Of a stretch of DNA of 64,000 bases, positions 34,442 through 42,527 are shown one piece after another. Every line of letters begins with the position of its first letter. Positions within the stretch are counted from its first letter, which is position 1. The notes below the pieces were generated by a model. It saw nothing but the letters and a program-made list of their open reading frames with translations, ran no database searches and was not told the origin of the DNA. A program made the position numbers and the translations under genes. This DNA comes from Prevotella sp. (GTDB lineage: Bacteria > Bacteroidota > Bacteroidia > Bacteroidales > Bacteroidaceae): positions 1-64,000 of the forward strand of contig JAFPTC010000104.1 in the NCBI GenBank assembly GCA_017400455.1, read 5' to 3'.

Positions 34442-35775
34442 CTACAGACGCAGGGGCTTGCCCTGATAGAATTGCAGCAGGGCGCGCTGGTAGAGGTACT
34501 CGTAGCGGGCCTGGGTGAGGTCGCTCTCGGTCTTCAGATAGTTGTTCTTGGCCTCGTTGAACTCGGTGATGGTGGCGCGGCCGGCCTCGTATTTCGCCTG
34601 CACCTGCTGGAAGGCATCCTCGCTGGCGCGGCGGGCTTCGTCGCTGCTGTGCAGCTTCTCGCGGGCACCCACGGCGTTGTAGTAGGCCGTCTGCATCTCC
34701 TTGTAGAGGGTCTTGCGCGTCTGGTCGAGCTGCAACTGCTGGCTGACGCGGCTCAGCTTGGCCTGGCGGATGCTGTTGCGCGTCTGGAAACGGTTGAAAA
34801 TGGGAATGCTGAGGTTCAGACCCAGATATTGGCTGAAGTTGTTCTTCAGCTGCTTGCCGAAGCCGTCGGCCTTGAAGCCGCTGGTGGTGTAGTAGTTCGT
34901 GCCAAGGCCGGCTGAGAAGCTCAGGGTGGGGTAGTAGCCGGCGCGGGCAATGGCAATGCTGTTCTCGGTGCCGCGCAGGCGCAGCTGCTCGGCCATGATC
35001 TCTGGGCGGGCGTCGATGGCGCTGCTTGCCACGCCTTCTATCTCGTCGGTCAGCTCCATCTGGTGGGTGCGCTCCAGGTTCCGCTCAATGGTGAAGCCCT
35101 CGGGGCTTTCCAGCTCTAACAGCTGGCTAAGGGTGAGCAGGGAAAGGCGCAGGTTGTTGTCGGCCTGGGTGGCGGTGAGGCGGCTCTGGGCCAGGGTGGC
35201 TTGCTGCTGCGACAGCTCGGCATGGCTGACGCGGCCCACGTCGAGCAGGGCCTGCAGGCGGGCCACTTGGGCGGAGTCGATGCTGACTTGGCGGCGGGCC
35301 ACGTCGAGCATCTCCATGTTGTAGAGCACCTGCACGTACTGCTGGGCCACCTGCGTGCGCACGTCGTTCTTCGCCTTCTCCAGGTCGTGCGTGGCGGCCT
35401 CAAGGTTCAGCTTGCTCAAGCGTATCTGGTTGGGAATCTGGAAGCCGGTGAACAGGGGCACGCCCGTGCCTACACTGAAGCTCGTGCTGCTGGTGTTGGT
35501 GTTCGTATAGGTGTTGTCGGCGGTGAGGCCTCGGCCGAAGCTGAAGTTCTGGCCGGCCGAAGCACTGAGGTCGGGCAGTCGCAGGTTGCGGGCGTTGCTC
35601 AGCTGCACGGCCTGTTGCTCCAGCTGCAGGCGCATCTGCTCGATGCTGATGTTGTGGCTCACGGCGTGGTCTATGCAGCGCTCCAGCGTCCAGGGAGTTT
35701 GCGCCCCTGCGGGGCTAAATGATAAATGATAAATGATAAAAATAGCGGGAGATAGCTGCGCGTTGTATGTGTCAT
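34442..35775 (-). CDS. TolC family outer membrane efflux protein, frameshifted in signal peptide
   Basis: The mature part, starting near AQTPWTLERCIDHAV and running to FYQGKPLRL, is a complete TolC-like outer membrane factor with long helical repeats (NLEAATHDLEKAKNDVRTQVAQQYVQVLYN; AFQQVQAKYEAGRATITEFNEAKNNYL). The ATG at 35775 opens a signal peptide MTHTTRSYLPLFLSFIIYHL that is in a different frame. The shift lies in a 7-nt repeat tract at 35717-35737 with three ATCATTT units; four units would give a perfect signal peptide ending AGA/QTPW. As written the gene is off, unless an internal GTG at 35662 is used without a signal peptide. It is the last gene of the ABC transporter, permease and adaptor operon. 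Confidence 0.88.
35717..35737 (-). repeat. Heptanucleotide repeat tract in the tolC signal peptide
   Basis: Three perfect AAATGAT units on the plus strand (ATCATTT on the minus strand). The start codon at 35775 is 0 modulo 3, while the mature frame is 1 modulo 3; one extra unit or two fewer would join them. Confidence 0.9.
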
Positions 35776-35801
35776 AATGCTCAATGCTTGTTGGTCAGTG
35801 G

Positions 35802-36929
35802 TTATTCGTTCTCCTCTTCCTCGGCTATCACCTGGGGGCCGCGCAGGCGGTCGTCGGCTTTCACGCCGCTTTTAATCTCGATGTTCACGCCGTCGCTGAG
35901 GCCAGTGGTGACGGGCCGTCGCTCGTAGGTGGTTTGGTCGGCGGTCTTTCCTGTGACGACGTAAACGAAGGTGCTGTCGCCCTGGAACTCTATGGCGCTC
36001 TCGGGCACGGCCAGCACATGGCTCACTTGTGCCAGCACAATCTCGGCATTGGCCGAATAGCCGGCGCGGATGGTGGTGGCGCCCTCGGTAGTGGGCACGG
36101 CCACGGCGGCCTTGATTTCAAACTGGTTGGCGCCGTTGGCCTCGGTGGCCTTAGGCGAGATATATTCCAGCGTGGCGTCGAGGCTCAAGTCCTGAAGGGC
36201 GCCGATGCTGATCTTCATGGGTACGCCAATGGCAAGCTGTCCCACCTCCGTCTCGTCGATGTTGCCACGGAAGATGAGGTCCTGCATGTTGGCCACGGTG
36301 GCGATGGTGGTGCCGTCGTTGAAGGTGTTGCTGTTGATGACCGAGTTTCCCACCTTCACGGGAATGTCGAGGATGACGCCGCTGATGGTGCTGCGGATGA
36401 GGGTGGACGATGCTGAGGCGTTCGACTTCGACACGCCGTCGCGCACCACTTGCAGGGCGTCCACGGCGGCGGCCTTCTCCTCCTGGGCCTGTCGCAGCTG
36501 CTGGCGGGCCTTGTCATACTCCTCGTCGCTCACCATCTGCTGGCGGTGGAGCTGCTCGGTGCGGGTGAAGTCGGTCTCTACCTGCCGTAGGTTGATGTCG
36601 GCCAGGCGCACACGGCTCTCGGCCGAAGAAAGCTGCCCCATGTCGGGAATAACCTTCACGCGGGCTATCACTTCGCCCTGCTGCACCGTCTGGCCGGGCT
36701 CCTTCATCAGTTCGGCGATGATGCCGCTGATCTGAGGCTTCACGTTCACCTCGTTCCTGGGCTCTATCTTTCCGGTGATAATGGTCGTGCGGCGAATGTC
36801 CTGCTTCTGCGCCGTCAGCTCCTGATAGACCACGGGCTTAGGCTGGCTCTTCCGCCAAAGGAACACGAAGGTGCCAATGAACACAAGGGCTACGAGGGCC
36901 GCAATGAATAGCTTGAAATACTTTTTCAT
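35802..36929 (-). CDS. Efflux periplasmic adaptor subunit (HlyD/MacA type)
   Basis: The 375-residue protein bridges an inner-membrane pump and TolC. It has an N-terminal membrane anchor (LFIAALVALVFIGTFVFLW), a lipoyl-like segment split around a hairpin (VNVKPQISGIIAELMKEPGQTVQQGEVIARVKV ... STLIRSTISGVILDIPVKVGNSV), an alpha-helical hairpin (about 95-165, rich in Gln/Arg/Glu) and a barrel region (FRGNIDETEVGQLAIGVPMKISI). The C terminus is acidic (AEEEENE). It follows the second permease by about 20 nt and precedes tolC by 26 nt, all on one strand. Confidence 0.92.
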   Translation of the reverse strand: MKKYFKLFIAALVALVFIGTFVFLWRKSQPKPVVYQELTAQKQDIRRTTIITGKIEPRNEVNVKPQISGIIAELMKEPGQTVQQGEVIARVKVIPDMGQLSSAESRVRLADINLRQVETDFTRTEQLHRQQMVSDEEYDKARQQLRQAQEEKAAAVDALQVVRDGVSKSNASASSTLIRSTISGVILDIPVKVGNSVINSNTFNDGTTIATVANMQDLIFRGNIDETEVGQLAIGVPMKISIGALQDLSLDATLEYISPKATEANGANQFEIKAAVAVPTTEGATTIRAGYSANAEIVLAQVSHVLAVPESAIEFQGDSTFVYVVTGKTADQTTYERRPVTTGLSDGVNIEIKSGVKADDRLRGPQVIAEEEENE

Positions 36930-36949
36930 ATTGTAGTTTTTTTATTTAT

Positions 36950-38194
36950 TTACTCATCTCTCATAGCATCGACAGGCTTGATGGCCATTGCTCTGGCTGC
37001 GGGAGCCAAACCGGCCAATACGCCCATGAGGCTGATGGCCACGGCGGCGAGGATGGCCGTCCAGAAGTCTACTTGGAAGTGGGCGCTGACGATGCCGTCC
37101 TCGGTGTTGCCCATCTCCAGCATCTGGAGGATGAGCACGGCAAAGAGGATGCCGCTCATGCCCGCCACGAGGGTGAGCACGATGCTTTCGCTGATAATCT
37201 GTGATAGGATGTTGCGCGGCGTGGCGCCGATGGCGCGACGGATGCCAATCTCTGTGGTGCGCTCGCGAACGGTGACCATCATGATGTTGCTCACGCCGAT
37301 GGCACCGGCCAGCAGTGTGCCCAGACCCACAAGCCAGATGAGGAAGTTGACACCCGAGAACAGGTTGTCGAGCATCTGGAAGAGCACCTCGGTATTGAAC
37401 ACCATGATGCCCTGCTCGTCGGTTGGGTCAACGCTATGGGCGCGGGCAATGGTCTCGCGGATGCGGGGCGCCAGACCTGACATCACCACGCCCTTGCGGC
37501 CCGTGACGGCAATCATGTGAACGTCGCTACCCATGTTGTAGGTCTGCTGCATCAAGGTGATGGGCAGGAGCATGGTGGAGCCTGCTTCGCCACCGAAATT
37601 GATGTTCGACACGTTGAAATCGACGCCCACCACCTGATAGTAGATGGAGTCTACGCGTATGAAGCTGCCGCAGGGATCGCCGCCTTGCGGGAAAAGCTCT
37701 TTGTAGGTCTTCTTTCCTATGACGCATACCTTGCGCCGCTGGGCCAGGTCCATGTCGTTGAGGAAGCGGCCATAGCGCATCTTCGGTTCGTTCACTCGCT
37801 GGTAGTCGGGCTGCACGCCGTTGATGCCCACGCTGGTCTTACGGTCGGCGAAATAGGCGGTGCCGCCATTGCTGAAGAGCACGGGGCTGATGACGTCGAG
37901 CTCGGGCACTCGCTGGCGCAGGCGCTCCACGTCCTTGTAGTTCATCTCCCACATGCGTCCCTTGCGGAAACCCTTGTAGGCCTTTGTGGTGGGTTGCGCC
38001 CAAATCATCGAGCTGTTGGTGGCGAAGCCCTCGAAGTTCTGGTTGAGCATCTCCTTCATGCCATTGCCGCCGCCAATGAGCGCCACCAGCATGAACACGC
38101 CCCAGAACACGCCGAAGCCCGTGAGAAAGCTTCTGGCCTTGTTGCGGGTCAGCGTGTCGAGTATTTCGCGGTAGGAGTCTATGTCTATGCGCAT
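36950..38194 (-). CDS. MacB-type ABC transporter permease
   Basis: The 414-residue inner-membrane protein has the MacB/FtsX design: one N-terminal helix (ARSFLTGFGVFWGVFMLVALIGGG), a large periplasmic domain (about 45-275) and three C-terminal helices starting VNFLIWLVGLGTLLAGAIGVSNIMMVTVRERTTEIGIRRAIGA, which includes the FtsX signature. It lacks the fused ATPase of E. coli MacB; the separate ATPase is encoded at 39457-40116. It starts 1 nt after the first permease stop, so the two permeases are coupled and probably form a heterodimer. Confidence 0.92.
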   Translation of the reverse strand: MRIDIDSYREILDTLTRNKARSFLTGFGVFWGVFMLVALIGGGNGMKEMLNQNFEGFATNSSMIWAQPTTKAYKGFRKGRMWEMNYKDVERLRQRVPELDVISPVLFSNGGTAYFADRKTSVGINGVQPDYQRVNEPKMRYGRFLNDMDLAQRRKVCVIGKKTYKELFPQGGDPCGSFIRVDSIYYQVVGVDFNVSNINFGGEAGSTMLLPITLMQQTYNMGSDVHMIAVTGRKGVVMSGLAPRIRETIARAHSVDPTDEQGIMVFNTEVLFQMLDNLFSGVNFLIWLVGLGTLLAGAIGVSNIMMVTVRERTTEIGIRRAIGATPRNILSQIISESIVLTLVAGMSGILFAVLILQMLEMGNTEDGIVSAHFQVDFWTAILAAVAISLMGVLAGLAPAARAMAIKPVDAMRDE

Positions 38195-38195
38195 G

Positions 38196-39473
38196 CTATT
38201 CTGCTCTTAATGCCTCGATAGGGCGTATTCGTGAAGCTTTGAATGCCGGTATGAGCCCAGCGATGGTGCCGGCGATGACCATTACCAGCGTTGCCTCCAC
38301 GCAGACGTCGATGCCCACGGTGGGGTTGCTGAACATGGTGGCCTTGAACAGGCCGGCGTCCACCTTGGTGTGACCCAGCGTGGCGTCCATCCACTCGTTG
38401 GCGCCGATGCCGAGCAGCATGCCGATGTAGCCGAAGAAGGTGGTGATGATGACGCTCTCGACGATGATGAGCCTGAGGATTCCCCATGGCTTGGCGCCGA
38501 TGGCCTTGCGGATGCCGAACTCGTGGGTGCGTTCGCGCACGGTGATGAGCATGATGTTGCTCACGCCCACGATGCCGCTCAGCAGGGTGAAGAGGCCCAC
38601 GATCCAGAGGGCGGTGCGGATGATGCCGATGCCCGTCTCCATCTGCAGGTTCTGCGTGAAGCGGTTCCAGAGCCACACGGCGCTCTCGTCCTCGGGATGG
38701 GCCTGATGGGCCATGTTCAGCCGCTGGCGGTAGTCGGCCTCAAAGTCTTCGTTAGCCTGCTCCGTCGGCAGTCCGTGGAAGGTGAACTCTATGCGGCCGG
38801 CATCGTCGGTATTGGCACCGTAGATGCTCTTGATGGCGCTGTAGCTTGAGAAGACATTGGCGCGGCCGTTCTCCTGCTCCTTGTAGATGCCCACCACCTG
38901 GAAGGCCAGGCCGTCGAGGTTGACATAGCGGCCGATGAGGCGTTCTATTGGTTGCCGTGATACGGCAACAGACGGGGAGGCAAGCAGCTCCTCGGCCTGT
39001 TTGTTGCTCAGGACCAGCACCTTGCGCTTCTGGCGGATGTCGATGTCGTTGATGAAACGGCCGTGGAGCATCTCCACCTTGTCTATCTTCGTGTGGTTAG
39101 GGTAGACGCCGCTCACCTCATTGTTGATGTATTGCTGGCCCAGGCTGATGGTGCCTTGCGTGCGGTATTGTGCGCCCACCTCGTCGATGTGGTTGGTAAA
39201 CTCCTTTGCGGTGATGTCGATGTCGCTCTGGTGCAGCCTGACCCTTCGTCCCTCCTTCAGCCCCTGATAGGCCTTCGACGTCTCGCCGCCGAAGACCACC
39301 ATCGACGAGCTTAGGAAGCGGTCGCTCTGCTTCAGTTGTGCGTTGATGAGGCCGTTTCCGGCACCGAGCAGCACGATGAGCATGAAGATGCCCCACGCCA
39401 CGGCAAAGCCCGTCAGCGAGGTGCGCAGCTTGTTGCGCCGTGCCGTCTGCCGGATTTCATTCAATAACTCCAT
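38196..39473 (-). CDS. MacB-type ABC transporter permease (first of pair)
   Basis: The 425-residue protein is a paralogue of the next gene. It shows one N-terminal helix (LRTSLTGFAVAWGIFMLIVLLGAGNGL), a periplasmic domain with TFHGLPTEQANEDFEADYRQR, and the FtsX domain TALWIVGLFTLLSGIVGVSNIMLITVRERTHEFGIRKAIGAKPWGI with three membrane segments. It overlaps the ATPase gene by 17 nt upstream. MacB-type pumps export peptides, lipoproteins or drugs by mechanotransmission; the cargo here is unknown. Confidence 0.92.
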   Translation of the reverse strand: MELLNEIRQTARRNKLRTSLTGFAVAWGIFMLIVLLGAGNGLINAQLKQSDRFLSSSMVVFGGETSKAYQGLKEGRRVRLHQSDIDITAKEFTNHIDEVGAQYRTQGTISLGQQYINNEVSGVYPNHTKIDKVEMLHGRFINDIDIRQKRKVLVLSNKQAEELLASPSVAVSRQPIERLIGRYVNLDGLAFQVVGIYKEQENGRANVFSSYSAIKSIYGANTDDAGRIEFTFHGLPTEQANEDFEADYRQRLNMAHQAHPEDESAVWLWNRFTQNLQMETGIGIIRTALWIVGLFTLLSGIVGVSNIMLITVRERTHEFGIRKAIGAKPWGILRLIIVESVIITTFFGYIGMLLGIGANEWMDATLGHTKVDAGLFKATMFSNPTVGIDVCVEATLVMVIAGTIAGLIPAFKASRIRPIEALRAE

Positions 39474-40116
39474 CCTTTATTCTGATGATGCGGTTGGTCT
39501 GCTCGGCCACCGTGGGGTCGTGGGTGACGATGATTTGCGTGATGTGCTCGCGAGCGTTCAGCTCCTTCAGCAGCTGCATCACCTCGACGCTGGTCTTCGA
39601 GTCGAGGGCACCGGTAGGCTCATCGGCCAGGATGATCTTTGGCTGCGTAATCAGCGCACGGGCTATGGCCACACGCTGCTTCTGGCCGCCGCTCAGCTCG
39701 TTGGGATAGTGGCTGGCCCAGTCCTTCAGCCCCAGGCGGTCCAGGTAGTCGAGCGCCAGCTGGTGGCGTTTCTTCCGCGAGACGCCCTGATAGAAGAGGG
39801 GCAGCTCAACGTTCTCCACAGCCGTCTTGAAGCTGATGAGATTAAAGCTCTGGAAGATGAAGCCAATCATGTGGTTGCGATATTCGGCCGCCTTGCGTTC
39901 CGACAGGTTCCAGATGCGCACGCCCGCCAGCTCGTAGAGGCCGGAGTCGTAGTTGTCGAGGATGCCCAGGATGTTGAGCAACGTCGATTTTCCCGAGCCG
40001 CTGGCGCCCATGATGCTGACGAACTCTCCCTCGCTGATGTCGAGGTTGATGCCCTTCAGCACATGGAGCGGCTGCGCCCCCTGGTAGGTCTTGTTGATGT
40101 CTTGCAGGTGAATCAT
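39457..40116 (-). CDS. ABC transporter ATP-binding protein, LolD/MacB type
   Basis: The 219-residue ATPase drives the two downstream permeases. Walker A is GASGSGKSTLLN (about 37-48), the signature is LSGGQKQRVAIARAL (about 140-154) and Walker B is ILADEPTGALDS, followed by the H-loop in VTHDPTVAEQ. It is the first gene of the five-gene efflux operon. The -7 box at 40121-40128 leaves only a few nucleotides before the ATG, so the transcript is nearly leaderless. Confidence 0.94.
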   Translation of the reverse strand: MIHLQDINKTYQGAQPLHVLKGINLDISEGEFVSIMGASGSGKSTLLNILGILDNYDSGLYELAGVRIWNLSERKAAEYRNHMIGFIFQSFNLISFKTAVENVELPLFYQGVSRKKRHQLALDYLDRLGLKDWASHYPNELSGGQKQRVAIARALITQPKIILADEPTGALDSKTSVEVMQLLKELNAREHITQIIVTHDPTVAEQTNRIIRIKDGVIE

Positions 40117-40120
40117 GGCG

Positions 40121-40128
40121 CAAAGGTA
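40121..40128 (-). promoter_or_regulatory. -7 box for the ABC efflux operon
   Basis: Minus-strand TACCTTTG ends 5 nt before the ATG of the ATPase gene. Confidence 0.6.
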
Positions 40129-40180
40129 GGAAGAAATACTTATTTCCCGTTCTTTCTTTTGAAAAAAATAGAAATATTAG

Positions 40181-40199
40181 AATTATTTGTCAAATAATT
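40181..40199. promoter_or_regulatory. Palindrome upstream of the ABC efflux promoter
   Basis: AATTATTTG T CAAATAATT is a perfect 9-bp inverted repeat 53-71 bp upstream of the -7 box. It is a candidate regulator site, but no regulator is linked to it here. Confidence 0.35.
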
Positions 40200-40217
40200 A
40201 GACACTTGCGGTCTTTT

Positions 40218-40577
40218 TCACTGTTGCTGGTTCGACCATGCCTGCTCCACGTCGCCGATGCCGATGTCTAAGAGGCGCATCTGGCGGAACAGCTCGGGCA
40301 GCTGCTCCTGCAGGAAGGCCTGGCGGCGCTGCTGCAGAATCTGCTCGCGGGCGCCGGGCGTGACGTAGTAGCCCATGCCCCGCTTATTATATATAATGTT
40401 CGCACGTGCGAGCTGCTCGTAGGCTTTCACCGCCGTGTTGGTGTTCACCTCCAGGCTGACGGCATACTCGCGCACCGAGGGTATTCGGTCGTCGTCCTGA
40501 TAGACCATGGCCAGTATCTCGTCTTCCAACCGGTCAGCCATTTGCTGGAAGATGGGCTTGTCGTTTGTAAACATCAT
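40218..40577 (-). CDS. GntR family transcriptional regulator, YtrA type
   Basis: The 119-residue regulator has a winged helix (about 8-75) with KPIFQQMADRLEDEILAMVY, the recognition part DRIPSVREYAVSLEVNTNTAVKAYEQL and the wing IIYNKRGMGYYVTPGAREQI. A short C-terminal helical part replaces the usual large effector domain, as in YtrA regulators that control ABC genes. The ATG at 40577 overlaps the permease stop (ATGATG), so it is the third gene of its operon. The perfect palindrome at 42258-42281 in the operon promoter is its likely operator, giving autoregulation. An ATG 12 nt upstream is an alternative start. Confidence 0.92.
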   Translation of the reverse strand: MMFTNDKPIFQQMADRLEDEILAMVYQDDDRIPSVREYAVSLEVNTNTAVKAYEQLARANIIYNKRGMGYYVTPGAREQILQQRRQAFLQEQLPELFRQMRLLDIGIGDVEQAWSNQQQ

Positions 40578-41410
40578 AGGTTGAACCATTTATGCTGTAC
40601 CACTTGCAGGCGGCTAAAGAGCCGGTAGCTGAGCCATACGTTCAGTGCGGTGAAGGCAAAGAGGAACACACTGACCCAGTTGAAGAATGTCGCGGGCATC
40701 ATGTCCTTGAAGATGGGGCGGAGGAACTCTTCTATTTCCTTCTCGCCGATGAGCGTGCAAACGTAGAATATGATGGTGAAGAGCAGCAGGCCTCCGGCAA
40801 AGAGCGTCACATTAGTCCACACGAAGGGGCGCTTGCGGAAGAACACGCCACCGAGCACGAACAGGCTGGTAGACCACAGGGTGAGGGCAGTGGGGAAGAG
40901 TGGGCCAAAGCTGATGGCATTTTCTATTTGTTCATCATATCCGTATGGAGAAATGTATCCGAAGAGGATGCCCAGTTCTGCCGTTATCTGGTCGTGGCCG
41001 GCTATCAGCTCTAAGAACATGCGCAGCCCCGTGGCAGCCAGCGCGGCCAGGTAGAGCACGATGAGCATGCCGATGCAGCAATAGATGATGCGTGCGATGA
41101 ACTTCTCCAGGTTCGAGGCGGGCAGCATCAGTGCCGTGGTGCGCTGCTGCGTGGTGCGGGCGTTGCCCAGGATGCCGCTGGCATAGTAGGCGGCCATGAA
41201 GCCCAGTATGGCGGCGCAGGTGCCCATGCCGGCCATGGTGGCTGCGGGGCCCAGCCCGTGGTTGATGTCGAAGATGGTGAAGCACGAGAACAGTTGGATG
41301 GCCAGGAAGCCCACGGTGAAGGCGATGAAGGCGGTGATGATGCTCTTCTTCTCGCTCATGATGGTCCACTTCAGCACTTGCCAGAAGCGGTTGATATTAA
41401 AGATTTTCAT
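40574..41410 (-). CDS. ABC transporter membrane protein
   Basis: The 278-residue protein has about six hydrophobic segments (SIITAFIAFTVGFLAIQLFSCF, MGTCAAILGFMAAYYASGI, IIYCCIGMLIVLYLAALAATGLR, LTLWSTSLFVLGGVFF, VTLFAGGLLLFTIIFYVCTLIG, FFNWVSVFLFAFTALNVWLSYRLF). No signal peptide or enzymatic motif is seen. It overlaps the ATPase gene by 4 nt upstream and the GntR gene downstream, so it is the permease of a YtrB-like ABC system. Export of a cell-envelope stress agent is a plausible but untested role. Confidence 0.85.
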   Translation of the reverse strand: MKIFNINRFWQVLKWTIMSEKKSIITAFIAFTVGFLAIQLFSCFTIFDINHGLGPAATMAGMGTCAAILGFMAAYYASGILGNARTTQQRTTALMLPASNLEKFIARIIYCCIGMLIVLYLAALAATGLRMFLELIAGHDQITAELGILFGYISPYGYDEQIENAISFGPLFPTALTLWSTSLFVLGGVFFRKRPFVWTNVTLFAGGLLLFTIIFYVCTLIGEKEIEEFLRPIFKDMMPATFFNWVSVFLFAFTALNVWLSYRLFSRLQVVQHKWFNL

Positions 41411-42228
41411 TTTACAAGTCCTTTCGTTACGGCGTTAAACAATAGTTCCAAGTTCACCAGCGTCTCGGCCTGACCGTCGTCGCGGCGGGCCATGACCAGA
41501 TTGCCCTGCAGCGACGGCTCGGCATAGATGATGCTGTCGTCGAGCTGGCCGGGCATGCGCACCTCGAACACGAAGCGCTCGGTGATGTCGCTGATGCTGG
41601 CGTCCATCAGCAGCTCGCGCTCGGAAAGCATCAGCACGTGGTCGAGCAGCTGCTCCACGTCGTGCACCTGGTGGGTGCTGATGATGAGCGTGCGGTCGTC
41701 CTGCATGTTCTCGGTGATGACCTTGCGGAACTGGCTCTTCGAGGGGATGTCGAGGCCGTTCGTGGGCTCGTCCATCAGCAGCAGGTGCGTGTTAGCGGCC
41801 AGGGCGATGCTCATGTACACCTTCTTCTTCTGGCCCATTGACAGGGCGTGGAGGTCCTTGATTTCACCCAGCTCGAAGGCCTCTAAGCAGCGGCCCAGCA
41901 CCTCGCGGCTGAAGCGGGGGTAGAAGGGCTGGAGCAGCTCAACGTAGCTGTTGAGCGACACGGCGGGCAGCTCGAACTCCTCTGACACAAGGAACATGTC
42001 GGCCAGCAGGTCGGCGGGTCTCTCCTGTGTTGCAACATTGTTGCAACATACTGAACCCTGCTGGGGCCTGAGCAGGCCGGCAATGAGGTAAAGGAGCGTG
42101 CTCTTGCCCGTTCCGTTCTTGCCCAGCAGCCCGTAGATGCGGTTCTCGGGCAGCTGAAGGCTGAAATTGCTAAACACCGGAAATTTCTGGCCGGGGTAGC
42201 GATAGCTGATGTTTTGAATCTGAATCAT
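41407..42228 (-). CDS. ABC transporter ATP-binding protein of a GntR-regulated operon
   Basis: The 273-residue ATPase has Walker A GLLGKNGTGKSTLLY (about 33-47), a weakly conserved signature LHALSMGQKKKVYMSIALA and Walker B LLLMDEPTNGLDIPS, followed by the H-loop ISTHQVHDVEQ. The signature LSMGQ deviates from LSGGQ. The C-terminal about 60 residues extend past the core, as in YtrB/BcrA-type exporters. It is first in the operon with permease and GntR regulator. Confidence 0.92.
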   Translation of the reverse strand: MIQIQNISYRYPGQKFPVFSNFSLQLPENRIYGLLGKNGTGKSTLLYLIAGLLRPQQGSVCCNNVATQERPADLLADMFLVSEEFELPAVSLNSYVELLQPFYPRFSREVLGRCLEAFELGEIKDLHALSMGQKKKVYMSIALAANTHLLLMDEPTNGLDIPSKSQFRKVITENMQDDRTLIISTHQVHDVEQLLDHVLMLSERELLMDASISDITERFVFEVRMPGQLDDSIIYAEPSLQGNLVMARRDDGQAETLVNLELLFNAVTKGLVK

Positions 42229-42257
42229 GGTTTGTATATATTTTAAACTGTTGTCTT

Positions 42258-42281
42258 AGTGTACTACTCGATTAGTACACT
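42258..42281. promoter_or_regulatory. Perfect GntR-type operator
   Basis: AGTGTACT-ACTCGATT-AGTACACT is a perfect 8-bp inverted repeat with an 8-bp spacer, the form bound by GntR/YtrA dimers. It lies directly downstream of the -7 box at 42283-42290, overlapping the expected transcription start. The only GntR gene in the window is in this operon. Confidence 0.75.
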
Positions 42282-42282
42282 G

Positions 42283-42290
42283 CAAAGGTA
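42283..42290 (-). promoter_or_regulatory. -7 box for the GntR-regulated ABC operon
   Basis: Minus-strand TACCTTTG is followed within 1 nt by the operator palindrome, so repressor binding would block initiation. Confidence 0.65.
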
Positions 42291-42367
42291 TGTATGTTTT
42301 TCCTTTTGGCAAAATAAAAGGGGAAAAATCTTTCTTGCTTTAACAAAATTTAAAACTGCGACCCCGT

Positions 42368-42510
42368 TTTTTCATGGGGCAGCGCCGCAGAAAAAAATCT
42401 CACGTGAGAAATTTTCACGGGAAGGCCTCCCAGAAAAAAATCTCACGTGAGAAATTTTCATGGGAAGGCCTCCCAGAAAAAAATCTCACGTGAGAAATTT
42501 TTGCGCGGCG
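42368..42510. repeat. CTCACGTGAG palindrome array, 3 copies, 43-bp period
   Basis: Copies are at 42399, 42442 and 42485, each 43 bp apart, with GGAAGGCCTCCC modules between. The outer ends show GCGCCGC on one side and GCGCGGCGCC on the other, giving the array defined termini. It follows the nadK stop by about 20 nt on the minus strand. Confidence 0.92.
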
Positions 42511-42527
42511 CCTCGCCACCGATGAAG

